Part shown: positions 50,477 to 59,814 of the stretch, one piece after another
Numbering within the stretch: the stretch's first letter is position 1
Layout of the letters: every line of letters starts with the position of its first letter
Source: JBMORL01 sp049322335
Lineage (GTDB): Bacteria; Bacteroidota; Bacteroidia; Flavobacteriales_D; UBA2798
Length of the DNA stretch: 64,000 bases
Direction: 5' to 3'
NCBI GenBank assembly: GCA_049322335.1
Contig: JBMORL010000103.1
Coordinates: forward strand, 4,567 to 68,566
The notes under the pieces: model-generated
Told to the model about the DNA's origin: nothing
The model's input: only the letters and a program-made list of their open reading frames with translations
Databases searched by the model: none
Made by a program: the position numbers and the translations under genes

Positions 50477-52285
50477 TTAATTAACTCCTTTTTCTTTCAT
50501 TACTTTTTTCAGCCAGCTGAGCTGAACAAATAAAAATAAAGCGGCACCCATACAGGCGGCAAAATTGATCCAGAAAAAATTGGCTTTGTTGTCCATGCCT
50601 TCCCATAATCCCGACATAATTCCGGATAATTTATTTCCAACGCTCGTTGATAAAAACCATCCACCCATCATCAGTGCTGTTAAGCGCGGGGGAGAAAGTT
50701 TGGATACCAGTGATAATCCCATCGGTGATAAACACAATTCTCCAATAGTAATTACTCCATAAGAAGTAAACAGCCACCAGATACTGGCTTTTTCGTTGCC
50801 CAGGTCAACGGCACTTACTGCAGCCACCATCACCACAGTAGATAAACCGGTGATAAAAAGTCCTGCTGTAATTTTAGAAGGAGTTGAAGGTTCTATGTTT
50901 CTTCTGCGCATCCATCCGAATAACCCAACTACAACTGGTGTAAGCACTACTACCCAAAACGGGTTGATGGATTGAAATAATTCTGTAGAAATAAGCAATA
51001 ATGATTTATCGGGGCCCGGAACTTCTTCCTTTGGTAAATTAGAAAAATAAGCCCATGACTCCTGTTTTTTTAAATCTGCTTTCAGAGATTTTATAATTAA
51101 AGTATCTGCCTTTGCTTTTGTAAGGGAATCGATTTCGTGTTTAAGAGAGTGAATGAGTTTATCGTTCTCGAATTTATTTACCTTCAACACACCTGGATCA
51201 TAAAATACTTTTTCACGGAACATTGCTTTTGAACTGGTTGTATCGGAAACAGATAATGTTCTGTCAGTGTGTTCCTGCGCAAATACAGTAAGCGCATCTC
51301 CATTTTGGTGAAATACTGCCCAGAAAACAATAACGCCAAAGAAAACGGATAACAATGCGCCAACGGGTTTGCGGTCTTCTTCATTAGCTCTGAATAAAAG
51401 GGAAAGATAAAAAACTACAACGGGAATACAACCGATAAGAAATGCGTCATTGGAGTCGGATCCAAAAATATTTCCGCCAGGGTTATCAGCATCAGTAACA
51501 CCCATAATGAAATAACCTACCACGCCAAAACCAAAAACAGGAAGTAAAACCATTCCGAAAATTTTGGCAAGAGAAAGGTCTTTCGGATCTTTTGGTTTTA
51601 TTTTATCTGCATACTCCACGTGTTTAGTACCCAGCATAAAAATAATAAGTCCAAGTGTCATTCCTACACCGGCAGCAATGAAAGCTGATCCCCATCCATA
51701 TTCATTGCGAAGGTAAGCCGCAACGAAATTGCAGATAAATGAACCGATATTGATTCCGAGATAAAATATATTGTAGCCGGCATCTTTCCTTGCTGTATAC
51801 CGCGGATCGTTATATAAATTTCCGACCAGTGTGGATATGTTAGGCTTAAAAAAACCATTTCCGAGAATAATTAAAAGCAGAGAAGGAAAAAATGCCTCTG
51901 CAGAATTGGATAATCCTAAACCATAATAACCCAATGCCATCAGTATTCCCCCCAGGATGATGGATCTGCGGTATCCAAAGAGGCGGTCGGCAAGTAATCC
52001 CCCTATAAAAGGGGTAAGATATACCAATCCGATATAGGTTCCGTAAATATCAGATTTCATCGCGCTGGAAAATCCCATTCCACCATTTTCTACATTGTCA
52101 AGCATGTAAAGTGAAAAAATTCCGATCATCAGGTAAAATCCAAATCGCTCCCACATTTCGGTGAAGAACAAAACGGATAATCCTTTTGGGTGTCTCTTGC
52201 CGGAATAATTAGGGTCCCGCATTTCATGCCCTGTATTTTTTTTCGGTTCAAAATCGCTGTCAATGATGGTTGATTCGTCAGACAT
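50477..52285 (-). CDS. POT-family proton/peptide symporter (first of two tandem copies)
   Basis: The protein has 602 residues, with a 40-residue hydrophilic N-terminus before FFTEMWERFGFYLMIG (the ExxERF motif). GYNIFYLGINIGSFICNFVAAYL matches the PTR2 signature. An insertion of about 90 residues between middle helices (near 340-430) includes a predicted coiled coil (LIHSLKHEIDSLTKAKADTLIIKSLKADLKKQ), probably on the periplasmic side. The two copies differ in where their insertions lie (middle versus C-terminal), so they have diverged in accessory regions while keeping the transport core. Confidence 0.93.
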   Translation of the reverse strand: MSDESTIIDSDFEPKKNTGHEMRDPNYSGKRHPKGLSVLFFTEMWERFGFYLMIGIFSLYMLDNVENGGMGFSSAMKSDIYGTYIGLVYLTPFIGGLLADRLFGYRRSIILGGILMALGYYGLGLSNSAEAFFPSLLLIILGNGFFKPNISTLVGNLYNDPRYTARKDAGYNIFYLGINIGSFICNFVAAYLRNEYGWGSAFIAAGVGMTLGLIIFMLGTKHVEYADKIKPKDPKDLSLAKIFGMVLLPVFGFGVVGYFIMGVTDADNPGGNIFGSDSNDAFLIGCIPVVVFYLSLLFRANEEDRKPVGALLSVFFGVIVFWAVFHQNGDALTVFAQEHTDRTLSVSDTTSSKAMFREKVFYDPGVLKVNKFENDKLIHSLKHEIDSLTKAKADTLIIKSLKADLKKQESWAYFSNLPKEEVPGPDKSLLLISTELFQSINPFWVVVLTPVVVGLFGWMRRRNIEPSTPSKITAGLFITGLSTVVMVAAVSAVDLGNEKASIWWLFTSYGVITIGELCLSPMGLSLVSKLSPPRLTALMMGGWFLSTSVGNKLSGIMSGLWEGMDNKANFFWINFAACMGAALFLFVQLSWLKKVMKEKGVN

Positions 52286-52460
52286 TTTTCAGGTTTTTTA
52301 GAAGTGTCGAATATAGGAAAAGTTAATGGAATTGAACCCTACATTTTTGAAGAAGAAAAAATAACATAAATTATTGAAAAACAGACAATTAAAATAACAA
52401 GGAGAATGACATTTCTATGACAAAACCAAATCATTAAATACAGACTGAAAGATAGGCGCG

Positions 52461-52514
52461 GATTGCCACCATCGAAGACTCCTCTGTCTGCGGACAGGCA
52501 GGCTTGCAATGACG
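52461..52514. repeat. Degraded GATTGCCAC...GCAATGACG intergenic repeat with CTGTC hairpin
   Basis: GATTGCCACCATCGAAGACTCCTC is followed by CTGTC-TGC-GGACAG and the tail TTGCAATGACG. It belongs to the widespread GTCATTGCGAGG family of short intergenic palindromic repeats. It lies in the 52286-52540 gap between the POT operon and the GlcD gene, where I see no gene. Confidence 0.7.
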
Positions 52515-52540
52515 CACTAAATCGGGATAGAAATCAAAAA

Positions 52541-53947
52541 TCACAAATCATCCGGAAAAATCTTCCCGGGATTTAAAATTCCTTTGGGGTCGAAAAGATC
52601 TTTTATGCCTTTCATTAATTTTAATTCGGTTTTGGTGAAGGCAATGTCCATATAGTTTTTTTGTACCCAGCCAATACCATGTTCGCCCGACAAAGTTCCT
52701 CCCAGTTTAACGGTAAGTTCAAATATTTCCCGAATAGCAAGGGGTAATTCGTTAGTCCATTTTTCATCAGGCAGATCGCCTTTGATGATGTTAACGTGCA
52801 GGTTTCCGTCTCCGGCATGTCCGTAGCATACGCTTTTAAAACCGTATTTGCTGCCGATGGATTTTACGCCTTCCAGCAACCGTGGCAGTTCGTAGCGGGG
52901 CACCACAGTATCTTCTTCTTTATAAACGGAATTGGATTTTACCGCTTCGGCCACACGCCTTCTCATTTTCCAGAGCTGTTCTTTTTGTTCTGCTGTATCG
53001 GCAAAAAGAATTTCATCGCATTCAAATTGCTGCAGCACTTCCGAAATTTTTTCAGCGTCTTTATATAAAACATCCAAATCCTGTCCATCCACTTCAATGA
53101 GCAAATGCGCTTTGATTTCGTCTTTTATAGAAATGGTTATTCCGTCTACATATTTTAATGTCCAGTCGATCGCATCCCGTTCCATAAACTCCAGTGCACT
53201 GGGTGTTATGCCGGCACGGAACACAGCTGAAACTGCTTCACAGGCTTTGGTGGCTGAGAAAAAAGGAACAAGCATCAGCACATTTTGTGAAGGCCAGGGA
53301 ATGAGTTTTAAAACCGCTTTGGTAATAATTCCCAGTGTGCCTTCGCTGCCTGTCATTAACTGTGTAAGATTATATCCTGTTGAATTTTTCAATGTGTTGG
53401 CACCTGTCCATATAATTTCTCCGTTGGGAAGAACCACTTCCAGGTTTAAGACATAATCTTTGGTGACGCCATATTTTACAGCGCGCGGGCCACCTGCATT
53501 CTCGGCTAAATTTCCCCCGATGAAACAGGAACCTCTTGAAGAAGGATCGGGCGGATAGAATAATTTTTTTTCGATCACTGCTTCCTGCAATACTTGCGTA
53601 ATGACTCCCGGTTCTACAGTTACCTGCAGATTTTTCTCATCTATTTCAATAATTTTATTGAACCTTTCCATCGACAACCCCACACCACCTTTTACGGCCA
53701 GTGCTCCTCCGCTTAAGCCTGTGCGGGCGCCCATCGGTGTAACGGGGATAGCATAATCGTAGCAGAGTTTCATTATTTGTGAAACTTCTTCGGTTGTTCC
53801 GGGTTTAACCACTATTTGCGGAGGAAAACGGAGGTCTTCTGTTTCATCGTGGGAGTAATTTTCAATTATTAGATTATCTAAAAAAACAAAACCGGAACCC
53901 AATATTTCAGCAAATTCATCAAAAATATTTTTTTGAATGAGTTTCAT
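52541..53947 (-). CDS. FAD-linked oxidase of the GlcD/D-lactate dehydrogenase family
   Basis: The protein has 468 residues. The PCMH-type FAD domain shows IPVTPMGARTGLSGGALAVKGGVGLSMERF and SCFIGGNLAENAGGPRAVKYG. The C-terminal substrate domain shows FKSVCYGHAGDGNLHVNI (metal/flavin His residues) and LGGTLSGEHGIGWVQKNYM. It should oxidise a 2-hydroxy acid such as glycolate or D-lactate; GlcE/GlcF partners are not present. It begins 7 bp after the active trypsin-like lipoprotein and is the last gene of that operon. Confidence 0.92.
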   Translation of the reverse strand: MKLIQKNIFDEFAEILGSGFVFLDNLIIENYSHDETEDLRFPPQIVVKPGTTEEVSQIMKLCYDYAIPVTPMGARTGLSGGALAVKGGVGLSMERFNKIIEIDEKNLQVTVEPGVITQVLQEAVIEKKLFYPPDPSSRGSCFIGGNLAENAGGPRAVKYGVTKDYVLNLEVVLPNGEIIWTGANTLKNSTGYNLTQLMTGSEGTLGIITKAVLKLIPWPSQNVLMLVPFFSATKACEAVSAVFRAGITPSALEFMERDAIDWTLKYVDGITISIKDEIKAHLLIEVDGQDLDVLYKDAEKISEVLQQFECDEILFADTAEQKEQLWKMRRRVAEAVKSNSVYKEEDTVVPRYELPRLLEGVKSIGSKYGFKSVCYGHAGDGNLHVNIIKGDLPDEKWTNELPLAIREIFELTVKLGGTLSGEHGIGWVQKNYMDIAFTKTELKLMKGIKDLFDPKGILNPGKIFPDDL

Positions 53948-53954
53948 AATGGAA

Positions 53955-55553
53955 TTAATTGATTTTTATTTTTAGTGCCTGTTCAATAACATTTATCGGT
54001 ATGGCAAACGCAATACCTTCAATGTTTTCACCGATTATTTTAGAATTTATTATTCCTATTAACTGACTATTCGTTGTATTTATCAAAGGGCCACCGCTGT
54101 TTCCCGGACTTACTTTTGTATCAGTTTGAATTAAAGAAAAATCTTCAAATTTCCTGAAGCCTGAAATGATTCCTTTTGTTATTGTTTGGCCAAGCTCAAT
54201 GTCTTTCGGAGTTCCAATGGCAATTACTTCATCGGCTATTTCATTTTTTACATTTATATCAATATAAGGAGGTTGAAATAGTTTATCATTAATTTTAATT
54301 AATGCAAGATCGAATCCTGGATTGGTTCTTATAACTTTTGCCCTGGATTTTGAATTATCAGAAAAAATAACTTCAACCGAATCATTTTTACCGACTACAT
54401 GATAATTTGATAGTGCATAACCATCATTTGAAATAACAATACCGGAACCATGCCCATCTTTTATTTTGATAATTAAGGAAGATTTTACAAAAGAGGCAAT
54501 ATCTTTGGGATTATTGTTTTTATTTTTTATGTTTATTTGTTCCCAGTCATTATTAATAGACATCGGATCAACGGTATTTATTTTATTTTGACAAGCTGAA
54601 TCTTTTATCAGTAACAAAAGAGACTTTTCAAAAATATTGATAATCATTTCTTCATTGAATCCTACTAACGGAACAAAATCAGAAGTTTCTTTCGTGTGGA
54701 ATTCTACTATTACATCTTCTGTCATATGGTCTGTTATTTTCCATTTGATATCGATGGTTGCATTACGAATTTTATCGGAAATTACCCTATAAATTATTTT
54801 ATTGATATCTAAGTTTAGATCATAGGAGTTAAAATTGTTGTATTTAATTTTTTTAGAATCTTCAATAAAATTTAATTTGGTTAATACGCTTTTTAACTGG
54901 TCATAATAGAATTTTTTATCATAAAAAAAATCAATATTTATTTTTTTAACCGGATTGGATTGGAAATTGTTTTTATGAAATCCGTTAAGATTTTTAAAAT
55001 AATTTATAGTAAAATTTTCAGATTTCAGATTTACATTCAATTTTGAGATAGTTAAGAAACGCTGGTGGTTTTTTCGTTTTAAAACAGGAATTAATTCAGG
55101 GAGTTGAAATTTTGTTCCATATTTTTTATTGCCGGCAATGGCATCATAATAAAAAACGGAAGACAATGAAAGAGCATAAACCATTATAGTTGGATCCGGT
55201 CTTGAGCCATCTACTTCAATTAAAGCAGATAATGCAACTATGGCTGTGCCCGTCAAAAAACTTATAAATTTTACCGGGTTTGGCTTAGCGGGTTCAATTA
55301 ACGTAAATTGATTTATATAGCCTTCTTTATATTGAATGAATAAATAATAGGGATGATCACTGTCGAGTTTTATGGTTATTGGTTTTAATGAATCCGGTTC
55401 ACTTATTTCCATTAACCCCTTATTTTCAGAATAATACGATAATTTAGAACCTATATCTTTTCCTGAAATTATAGCTTCAGATTTGGGACGAATAACCCAT
55501 GAACAGGAAGCAATAAATAATGGGAAGATTAACACCCAAAAAATATTTTTCAT
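53955..55553 (-). CDS. Trypsin-like (S1C) serine protease lipoprotein, catalytically intact paralog
   Basis: The protein has 532 residues. MKNIFWVLIFPLFIASC has a lipobox (IASC). Residues 25-85 form a PEGA-like beta region, then a hydrophobic pair (about 95-140), a central domain of about 200 residues (FDKNY- and TKETSDFVPLVG-type segments), and a C-terminal protease domain from about 355. The triad is complete: SNYHVVG (H385), GFDLALIKI (D415) and SPGNSGGPL (S486). No PDZ domain follows. It is the third of three tandem paralogs and the only one with active-site residues. The region is AT-rich. The substrate is unknown. Confidence 0.88.
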   Translation of the reverse strand: MKNIFWVLIFPLFIASCSWVIRPKSEAIISGKDIGSKLSYYSENKGLMEISEPDSLKPITIKLDSDHPYYLFIQYKEGYINQFTLIEPAKPNPVKFISFLTGTAIVALSALIEVDGSRPDPTIMVYALSLSSVFYYDAIAGNKKYGTKFQLPELIPVLKRKNHQRFLTISKLNVNLKSENFTINYFKNLNGFHKNNFQSNPVKKINIDFFYDKKFYYDQLKSVLTKLNFIEDSKKIKYNNFNSYDLNLDINKIIYRVISDKIRNATIDIKWKITDHMTEDVIVEFHTKETSDFVPLVGFNEEMIINIFEKSLLLLIKDSACQNKINTVDPMSINNDWEQINIKNKNNNPKDIASFVKSSLIIKIKDGHGSGIVISNDGYALSNYHVVGKNDSVEVIFSDNSKSRAKVIRTNPGFDLALIKINDKLFQPPYIDINVKNEIADEVIAIGTPKDIELGQTITKGIISGFRKFEDFSLIQTDTKVSPGNSGGPLINTTNSQLIGIINSKIIGENIEGIAFAIPINVIEQALKIKIN

Positions 55554-55564
55554 ACTACTTTAAT

Positions 55565-57139
55565 TTAGAAATAAAATAATTTTTTTAGACTTTTTACGCT
55601 TATTATTCGTCCTGTAATTTCTTTTTTTGAATAATAGGGAGAAATCAAAATTCCGACCAAGTTCCCATTTTTGTCAACAATGGCAGTGCCTTCATTCCAC
55701 GAATTGAATGAAACATCGGTGAGAAGGTATTCAAAATTTTCATCCATATAAGTTGAAGAAATAATTCCTTTGTTCATTGTAACTGTTCCTGTATTTTCTG
55801 AATCTTCGCTATTGATAAGGTAAATTTCATCCCCGGCTTCATAGATTTCAGAATTATTTAAAGAAAAATGTAATCCTGTATGATCTGATTTATCGGCCCT
55901 TATCACCGAAAGATTCAGTCGCGGGAAGTTTTTTATAATTTTGTAAGAAGATCTTTTTCCATTCATAAATACAACTTCATTATGTAATCCTGAATTTGAA
56001 GCAGCTTCAAATGAAGTGAGTATTATTCCTGAATCACCAATAATAATTCCTGAAGCCTCATGGTCATCATTTTTTATAACGACATTGCATTGGATACTTT
56101 CTTTCAGTGATTTGACCTGATAAGATGTGTCAGATGAAATTTTAAATGTAAATGTATCATGAATTTCATTGAATAAATCTGCAAATGCTGAAGCTTTTTT
56201 CTTGAAATTTTCATCATTCAAAAATTGAATCATCGTTCTTTCATAGGCATCGAAAATCAAAGCATTTAGCAATATTCTGTGTTTTTCCGAAATTTCTGTT
56301 GAATATGAATTTGGTATTTTTATACAGTTGGAAAATGAGGCGTATTCTGACGAATAAATTTTGTTTTTATTCAAGGGGTTTTCAGCCCTCCAATAACATT
56401 TAAGGTTTATTGCCAAAAAGCCACTATAATGCCTGATTGAAAACTCAGTCACTTCCCCTGAAATATCTATTTTATTTATTGATTTTCCTGATGAGTCTAT
56501 ATACCCCCACATTGAAAGTGATTTGTTTGCGTTTTTAAAGTTTTCTGAATTATTTAGCTGAAAGTGCGCATAATTATAGTTTGTTACATTAGTAATTATG
56601 TAATCGAAATAAAGATATTGAGGACCACCAACTGGTATGATATAACCTTCACTTGGACCATCAGTTTTAGAAACGACTAAATTTAAAAAACTCTCGCTAG
56701 TTTTTTTATGTGGATACTTATAAAAGTTTTTTATTTCTATAAAGTCTGAATATTTTTTAAATGGTTTTAATTCACTTGTTCCTAATATGTAATGGTATGC
56801 GCCCACTGTAAAAAATAGTAATGGTAAATCCAATAAAGAGAAGGGGTTAAATAAAGTTCGGCTAACAAGAAAATTAGTTGTTTTATACCCTTCTTTTGAA
56901 GCCTCAATAAGGGTAAAGGCCCTTCGGTTGTCAATTCTAATTATAGTATCACTCTTCCCGCCTTTTATTTTTCCTGTTGTTGGTATTTCGTATTGAGATC
57001 TTGTAACGTAAATATAACTAAGCTGGGCATCTTTTTCAGGTGTTGTTTTAACATAAGTTTTGGATCGGTTTTTAATTATCAGGGTACATCCTGAAAAAAT
57101 TAATAAGATAATTAAAATAAGTAGGGATATTGATCTCAT
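55565..57139 (-). CDS. Trypsin-like lipoprotein pseudoprotease (triad lost)
   Basis: The protein has 524 residues. MRSISLLILIILLIFSGC has a lipobox (FSGC). The layout matches the neighbours (beta region, hydrophobic pair near 90-115, central domain, protease-like domain from about 350). Each triad position is changed: LTSFEAAS replaces SNYHVVG (His to Glu), RLNLSVIRA replaces FDLALIKI (Asp to Asn), and NSWNEGTAIV replaces SPGNSGGPLI (Ser to Glu). The frame is intact, so it is a maintained pseudoprotease and not a decayed gene. It starts 5 bp after the upstream paralog. Confidence 0.82.
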   Translation of the reverse strand: MRSISLLILIILLIFSGCTLIIKNRSKTYVKTTPEKDAQLSYIYVTRSQYEIPTTGKIKGGKSDTIIRIDNRRAFTLIEASKEGYKTTNFLVSRTLFNPFSLLDLPLLFFTVGAYHYILGTSELKPFKKYSDFIEIKNFYKYPHKKTSESFLNLVVSKTDGPSEGYIIPVGGPQYLYFDYIITNVTNYNYAHFQLNNSENFKNANKSLSMWGYIDSSGKSINKIDISGEVTEFSIRHYSGFLAINLKCYWRAENPLNKNKIYSSEYASFSNCIKIPNSYSTEISEKHRILLNALIFDAYERTMIQFLNDENFKKKASAFADLFNEIHDTFTFKISSDTSYQVKSLKESIQCNVVIKNDDHEASGIIIGDSGIILTSFEAASNSGLHNEVVFMNGKRSSYKIIKNFPRLNLSVIRADKSDHTGLHFSLNNSEIYEAGDEIYLINSEDSENTGTVTMNKGIISSTYMDENFEYLLTDVSFNSWNEGTAIVDKNGNLVGILISPYYSKKEITGRIISVKSLKKLFYF

Positions 57140-57144
57140 AAGGA

Positions 57145-58749
57145 TTATTTAATCTCAATATTCATTATTTTAAATATATCTTTTAATTCTGTTGCGAATG
57201 ACAATCCTTCTACCCCGAATCCTCCTACTTGTGTACACATAATACCAATAAGTGATTTATCACTTTTGTTAAAAACTGGACCACCAATGTTGGTTTCATT
57301 AATTTTCGCGTCCGTCTGAATCATTTTAACAGCATCATTTTTCCTGAAACCAGATAATATTCCCGAAGTAATCGTTGGTCCGGCCCCCATATTAAATGGC
57401 ACGCCAACTGCTAGTAATTCGATTCCGATTTCCGAATTATGTTCAATGTTTATATAAGCTGATGGATAATTGCCTTCCGGAAGTTTTAACAGAACTATAC
57501 CTGATTTTTTATGTTTATAAACTACACCGGCATTCAGTTTTGTTTTATCGCTCAGTTTTATTTCAACGGAATCTTGATTTTCAATATTATTAATATGTGA
57601 TAATACATATCCGTTTTTTGAGATTATTACTCCTGACCCTTTTTTTGAATCATTTTCAATAATCACGTAAGATAACAGGGCATTTTTCAAATCCTGTGGT
57701 TCTCTTGTGATAAGTTCCGGACGGATTAAAATTTTTGTGGTATTTTCGATTAATTTCTCCATCTCAATATTTTCCCTGAATTCACTATAATTTAAAAGCC
57801 CAATGAGTGATTTTTCGATGCAATTGTAATAACTGTCATATAAATACAGATTGTTTAGCGGAACAAAATCAGATGTCTTTTCTGTTGAAAAAGTCTTTAT
57901 CGTTTCTTTTGATAAATAATCTTTAATTTGCCATTCAAGAACAATGTTAGTCGAAAAAATCTGATTTGAAACCACATGATAAGTTATTTCTTTTACAGTT
58001 GCATCCAATAAACAACTGTTGTAACTTCCCGCATGAAATTCTGCAGTACTATCCATAAAATTACATTTGTATAAAAAATCGTTCATAGCTACTGAGAAAA
58101 CAGTATTATCAAATTCCATTGAATTGTTTATAGTATTTTGAGGACGTGCAGGATCTTGCATGGCATTTTTATAGTGGTGCCATCTTTTATAATAATTGAC
58201 TTTCATTTTACCCGACTCCACCATAAAAGCAATTTTATCTATATACATGTATTTTTGATTTTCTCCTCTCAGAGGAAAGGGAATCATATCAGGTAACTTA
58301 TATTCTTTTGAGTATACTTTTTTCGGATAAAACAATATGTAAAGTGCTCCTGCCGCAGGATATCCTAGTGCCCAAAGATTACTTGAACCATCTTCTATGA
58401 TATCATTATTTAAAAGATAAAATAATCCTCCGCATACAGAAATTCCTAACGCAAGATCTGCAAATTTTAATTTATTAAACCGGTCTGCGATTATTACATC
58501 ATAACTTTTAGAATATTTTTCCTTTTCCCTTGTTACAACATATAGCTGTGATTTGTTTTCCAAAACCACTTTTACATTTCCGGCAGAATCCGGCTCTAGT
58601 TTTTCATTATGTGAATTATTAATAAGATAAGATTGACTGACATTTTCGCCCAGTCCTAAATTAGATTTCGTATGCACATTAATCAAAATATTACAGGAAG
58701 ACAGGCAAACTGTGTTGACAACAAAAAATATAAAAACCAGAGTTTTCAT
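57145..58749 (-). CDS. Trypsin-like lipoprotein pseudoprotease (triad lost), first paralog
   Basis: The protein has 534 residues. MKTLVFIFFVVNTVCLSSC has a lipobox (LSSC). It shares most of the central domain with the active copy, including the run TEKTSDFVPL and ITYHVVSNQIFSTNIVLEWQIKDYL. Its C-terminal domain keeps the fold motif KKGSGVIISKNGYVLS, but the triad is gone: LSHINNI (Asn at the His site), KKSGIVLLKL (Gly at the Asp site) and NETNIGGPV (Ile at the Ser site). The ATG overlaps the DedA stop by 4 bp (ATGA), so it is translationally coupled to DedA. Confidence 0.85.
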   Translation of the reverse strand: MKTLVFIFFVVNTVCLSSCNILINVHTKSNLGLGENVSQSYLINNSHNEKLEPDSAGNVKVVLENKSQLYVVTREKEKYSKSYDVIIADRFNKLKFADLALGISVCGGLFYLLNNDIIEDGSSNLWALGYPAAGALYILFYPKKVYSKEYKLPDMIPFPLRGENQKYMYIDKIAFMVESGKMKVNYYKRWHHYKNAMQDPARPQNTINNSMEFDNTVFSVAMNDFLYKCNFMDSTAEFHAGSYNSCLLDATVKEITYHVVSNQIFSTNIVLEWQIKDYLSKETIKTFSTEKTSDFVPLNNLYLYDSYYNCIEKSLIGLLNYSEFRENIEMEKLIENTTKILIRPELITREPQDLKNALLSYVIIENDSKKGSGVIISKNGYVLSHINNIENQDSVEIKLSDKTKLNAGVVYKHKKSGIVLLKLPEGNYPSAYINIEHNSEIGIELLAVGVPFNMGAGPTITSGILSGFRKNDAVKMIQTDAKINETNIGGPVFNKSDKSLIGIMCTQVGGFGVEGLSFATELKDIFKIMNIEIK

Positions 58750-59381
58750 TTTTTAAATTTTTTATATTTTAAATACTCCACCCCCACCGGCACCAGCGAA
58801 AGCACAATAATTCCCAATACCACAAACTCAAAATTTTCTTTCACTATGGGAATATTACCGAAAAAATAGCCGAGTAAAGTTATCGAAACCACCCAAAGAA
58901 TAGCTCCGGCAATACAATTCACAATGTATTTCCGGTAGGTCATGCTGCCTACTCCGGCAACAAAAGGAGCAAATGTTCTTACAATGGGAACAAACCGCGC
59001 CATAATGATGGTTTTTCCACCATGTTTTTCGTAGAAGGCATGGGTTTTTTCAAGGTAATCTTTCCGTATGGTAAAAATCCCGAAGAGTTTGGCGCCTTCT
59101 CCTTTTCTGGCAAGAAATCTCCCGATAAAATAATTGGAATTATCGCCACACAAAGCGGCTGCTATCAACAACAAAATGATCAACACTACATTCAACCCGT
59201 TGGCTTCATTGGCGGCTAATGCACCGGCTGTAAATAGTAAAGAATCTCCCGGCAAAAACGGCATGATCACTATACCTGTCTCCACAAAAACAATGAGAAA
59301 TAAAATAATGTACGTTGTTGTTCCGTATTCGTTGATGATGGCCTGCAGGCGTTCGTCAAGATGTAAGATGAAATCGATCAT
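58746..59381 (-). CDS. DedA/SNARE-associated family inner-membrane protein
   Basis: The protein has 211 residues. FLPGDSLLFTAGALA, CGDNSNYFIGRFLARKGE and FYEKHGGKTIIMARFVPIVRTFAPFVAGVGSM are the DedA-family motifs, including the conserved Arg-Phe-x-Pro-x-x-Arg. About five hydrophobic segments are present. DedA proteins are proposed lipid (undecaprenyl-phosphate or phospholipid) flippases important for envelope homeostasis. It is the first gene of an operon with the three trypsin-like lipoproteins and the GlcD-type oxidase, which suggests the proteases act in the envelope. Confidence 0.92.
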   Translation of the reverse strand: MIDFILHLDERLQAIINEYGTTTYIILFLIVFVETGIVIMPFLPGDSLLFTAGALAANEANGLNVVLIILLLIAAALCGDNSNYFIGRFLARKGEGAKLFGIFTIRKDYLEKTHAFYEKHGGKTIIMARFVPIVRTFAPFVAGVGSMTYRKYIVNCIAGAILWVVSITLLGYFFGNIPIVKENFEFVVLGIIVLSLVPVGVEYLKYKKFKK

Positions 59382-59415
59382 TTGTTTTATTCTTTTTTAC
59401 CTCTATGCTAAATAC

Positions 59416-59478
59416 AGATTGCTTCAGTCGAGGACTCCTTCGCAATGACCCACAAACAGGGACTCCCTCGCAATGACC
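59416..59478. repeat. Two tandem pieces of the GATTGC...CGCAATGACC intergenic repeat
   Basis: GATTGCTTCAGTCGAGGACTCC-TTCGCAATGACCC is followed by a second GACTCCCTCGCAATGACCC. Same repeat family as at 52461 and, more decayed, at 31331. It lies upstream of dedA, where the operon promoter should be. Confidence 0.75.
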
Positions 59479-59494
59479 CGAGCTTGGGTGAAAA

Positions 59495-59812
59495 TTAATA
59501 CTTACTCATTGAAGGATCAATTTCATCGGCCCAGGCAAGGATACCACCTTTTAAATTACTGAGGTTGGTGTATCCCAGTTGCGATTCTAACGCTTCGATG
59601 ACTGCAGCAGAACGTTTCCCGCTGCGGCAATGAATAACAACCGGTATATCTTTTTTTATCCGTGATGCATTTTCCAATACATCTCCCATGGGAATTAATT
59701 CACCGCCCAGTGAACAAATGTCGGCTTCATAACTTTCGCGTACATCAATCAGCTGGAAATTTTCTTTTGCATCCAGTTTTGCTTTTAATTCCTGTACAGA
59801 AATTTCGCGCAT
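59495..59812 (-). CDS. Rhodanese-like sulfurtransferase domain protein
   Basis: The protein has 105 residues, a single rhodanese domain. FQLIDVRESYEADICSLGG is the CH2A-like start, VVIHCRSGKRSAAVIEAL is the active-site loop with the persulfide Cys62, and NLKGGILAWADEID is the usual end. It resembles PspE/GlpE-type single-domain enzymes, cytoplasmic here because no signal peptide is present. It starts 2 bp after the phosphosulfolactate synthase gene, so the two are cotranscribed and may share sulfur chemistry. Confidence 0.92.
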   Translation of the reverse strand: MREISVQELKAKLDAKENFQLIDVRESYEADICSLGGELIPMGDVLENASRIKKDIPVVIHCRSGKRSAAVIEALESQLGYTNLSNLKGGILAWADEIDPSMSKY

Positions 59813-59814
59813 AA

